This document shows positions 6,346 to 6,367 of a DNA stretch of 6,367 nt, piece after piece. Numbering within the stretch: position 1 is the first letter of the stretch; each line of letters begins with the position of its first letter. A program made the translations under genes and the position numbers. The notes under the pieces are model-generated. The model was given only the letters and a program-made list of their open reading frames with translations, did not search any database and was not told the DNA's origin. Source of the stretch: an uncultured Burkholderiales bacterium (GTDB lineage Bacteria > Pseudomonadota > Gammaproteobacteria > Burkholderiales > Burkholderiaceae_F). The stretch lies in assembly GCA_903871435.1 (NCBI GenBank), contig CAIQGU010000200.1:1-6367 (forward strand), written 5' to 3'.

Positions 6346-6367
6346 GATAAAACGGTCCGAGAAATGC
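6331..6367 (+). CDS. Possible start of a further plus-strand gene, cut by right edge
   Basis: From ATG 6331 the frame stays open to the window end and encodes MILIDDKTVREM, which looks like a genuine N-terminal strand and helix start. Only a weak AGG (6324-6326) precedes it. The pattern faintly recalls the N-termini of ornithine cyclodeaminase/mu-crystallin proteins, but twelve residues cannot support a function. If real, it is divergent from the VIT1 gene with 134 bp between start codons. A start at the ATG at 6364 or beyond is equally possible. Confidence 0.3.
   Translation, partial: MILIDDKTVREM

Noticed and set aside
1..6367. Mobile element, CRISPR array, tRNA/rRNA, toxin-antitoxin or defence system
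   Set aside because: I saw no transposase, integrase, regularly spaced repeats, cloverleaf-like sequence or defence domains. All long genes are ordinary chromosomal types or the unknown lipoprotein.

Overview
The window is GC-rich by eye and tightly packed. The threonine dehydratase reads like those of Betaproteobacteria (probably Burkholderiales), and the Cys-polyGly lipoprotein N-terminus fits that group. This placement is an inference from remembered family sequences, not a search result.

Layout. (1) Positions 1-1751, + strand: C-terminal two thirds of an MgtA-type Mg2+ P-type ATPase, cut by the left edge. (2) 1752-2013: the only sizeable non-coding stretch. It holds a GC hairpin just after the mgtA stop, a small dyad, a plausible sigma70 promoter, and an AT-rich block with an imperfect 20-bp direct repeat and evenly spaced GTAAT motifs. 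(3) 2014-3882, + strand: a predicted secreted lipoprotein of unknown function, with a Gly-rich linker and a probably beta-rich, propeller-like body. (4) 3891-5417, + strand: ilvA, full-length biosynthetic threonine ammonia-lyase, 8 bp after the lipoprotein stop and with a -10-like hexamer inside the end of the upstream gene. (5) 5418-5500: short convergent spacer with a small hairpin. (6) 5501-6196, - strand: a VIT1/CCC1-family Fe/Mn transporter starting at GTG. (7) 6197-6367: divergent spacer with a 20-bp dyad and a Fur-box-like sequence, then possibly the first codons of another + strand gene running off the right edge.

How the genes relate. MgtA moves Mg2+ into the cell. The VIT1-like protein probably removes or sequesters Fe2+/Mn2+. 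IlvA makes 2-oxobutanoate for isoleucine. Nothing shows that these act as one pathway. The lipoprotein gene and ilvA may share a transcript, but ilvA may also have its own promoter. This looks like an ordinary chromosomal housekeeping region. I see no mobile element, CRISPR array, RNA gene or defence system. The points most worth a second look are the repeat-rich leader before the lipoprotein gene, its 16/20 resemblance to the ilvA start region, and the Fur-like site beside the VIT1 gene.
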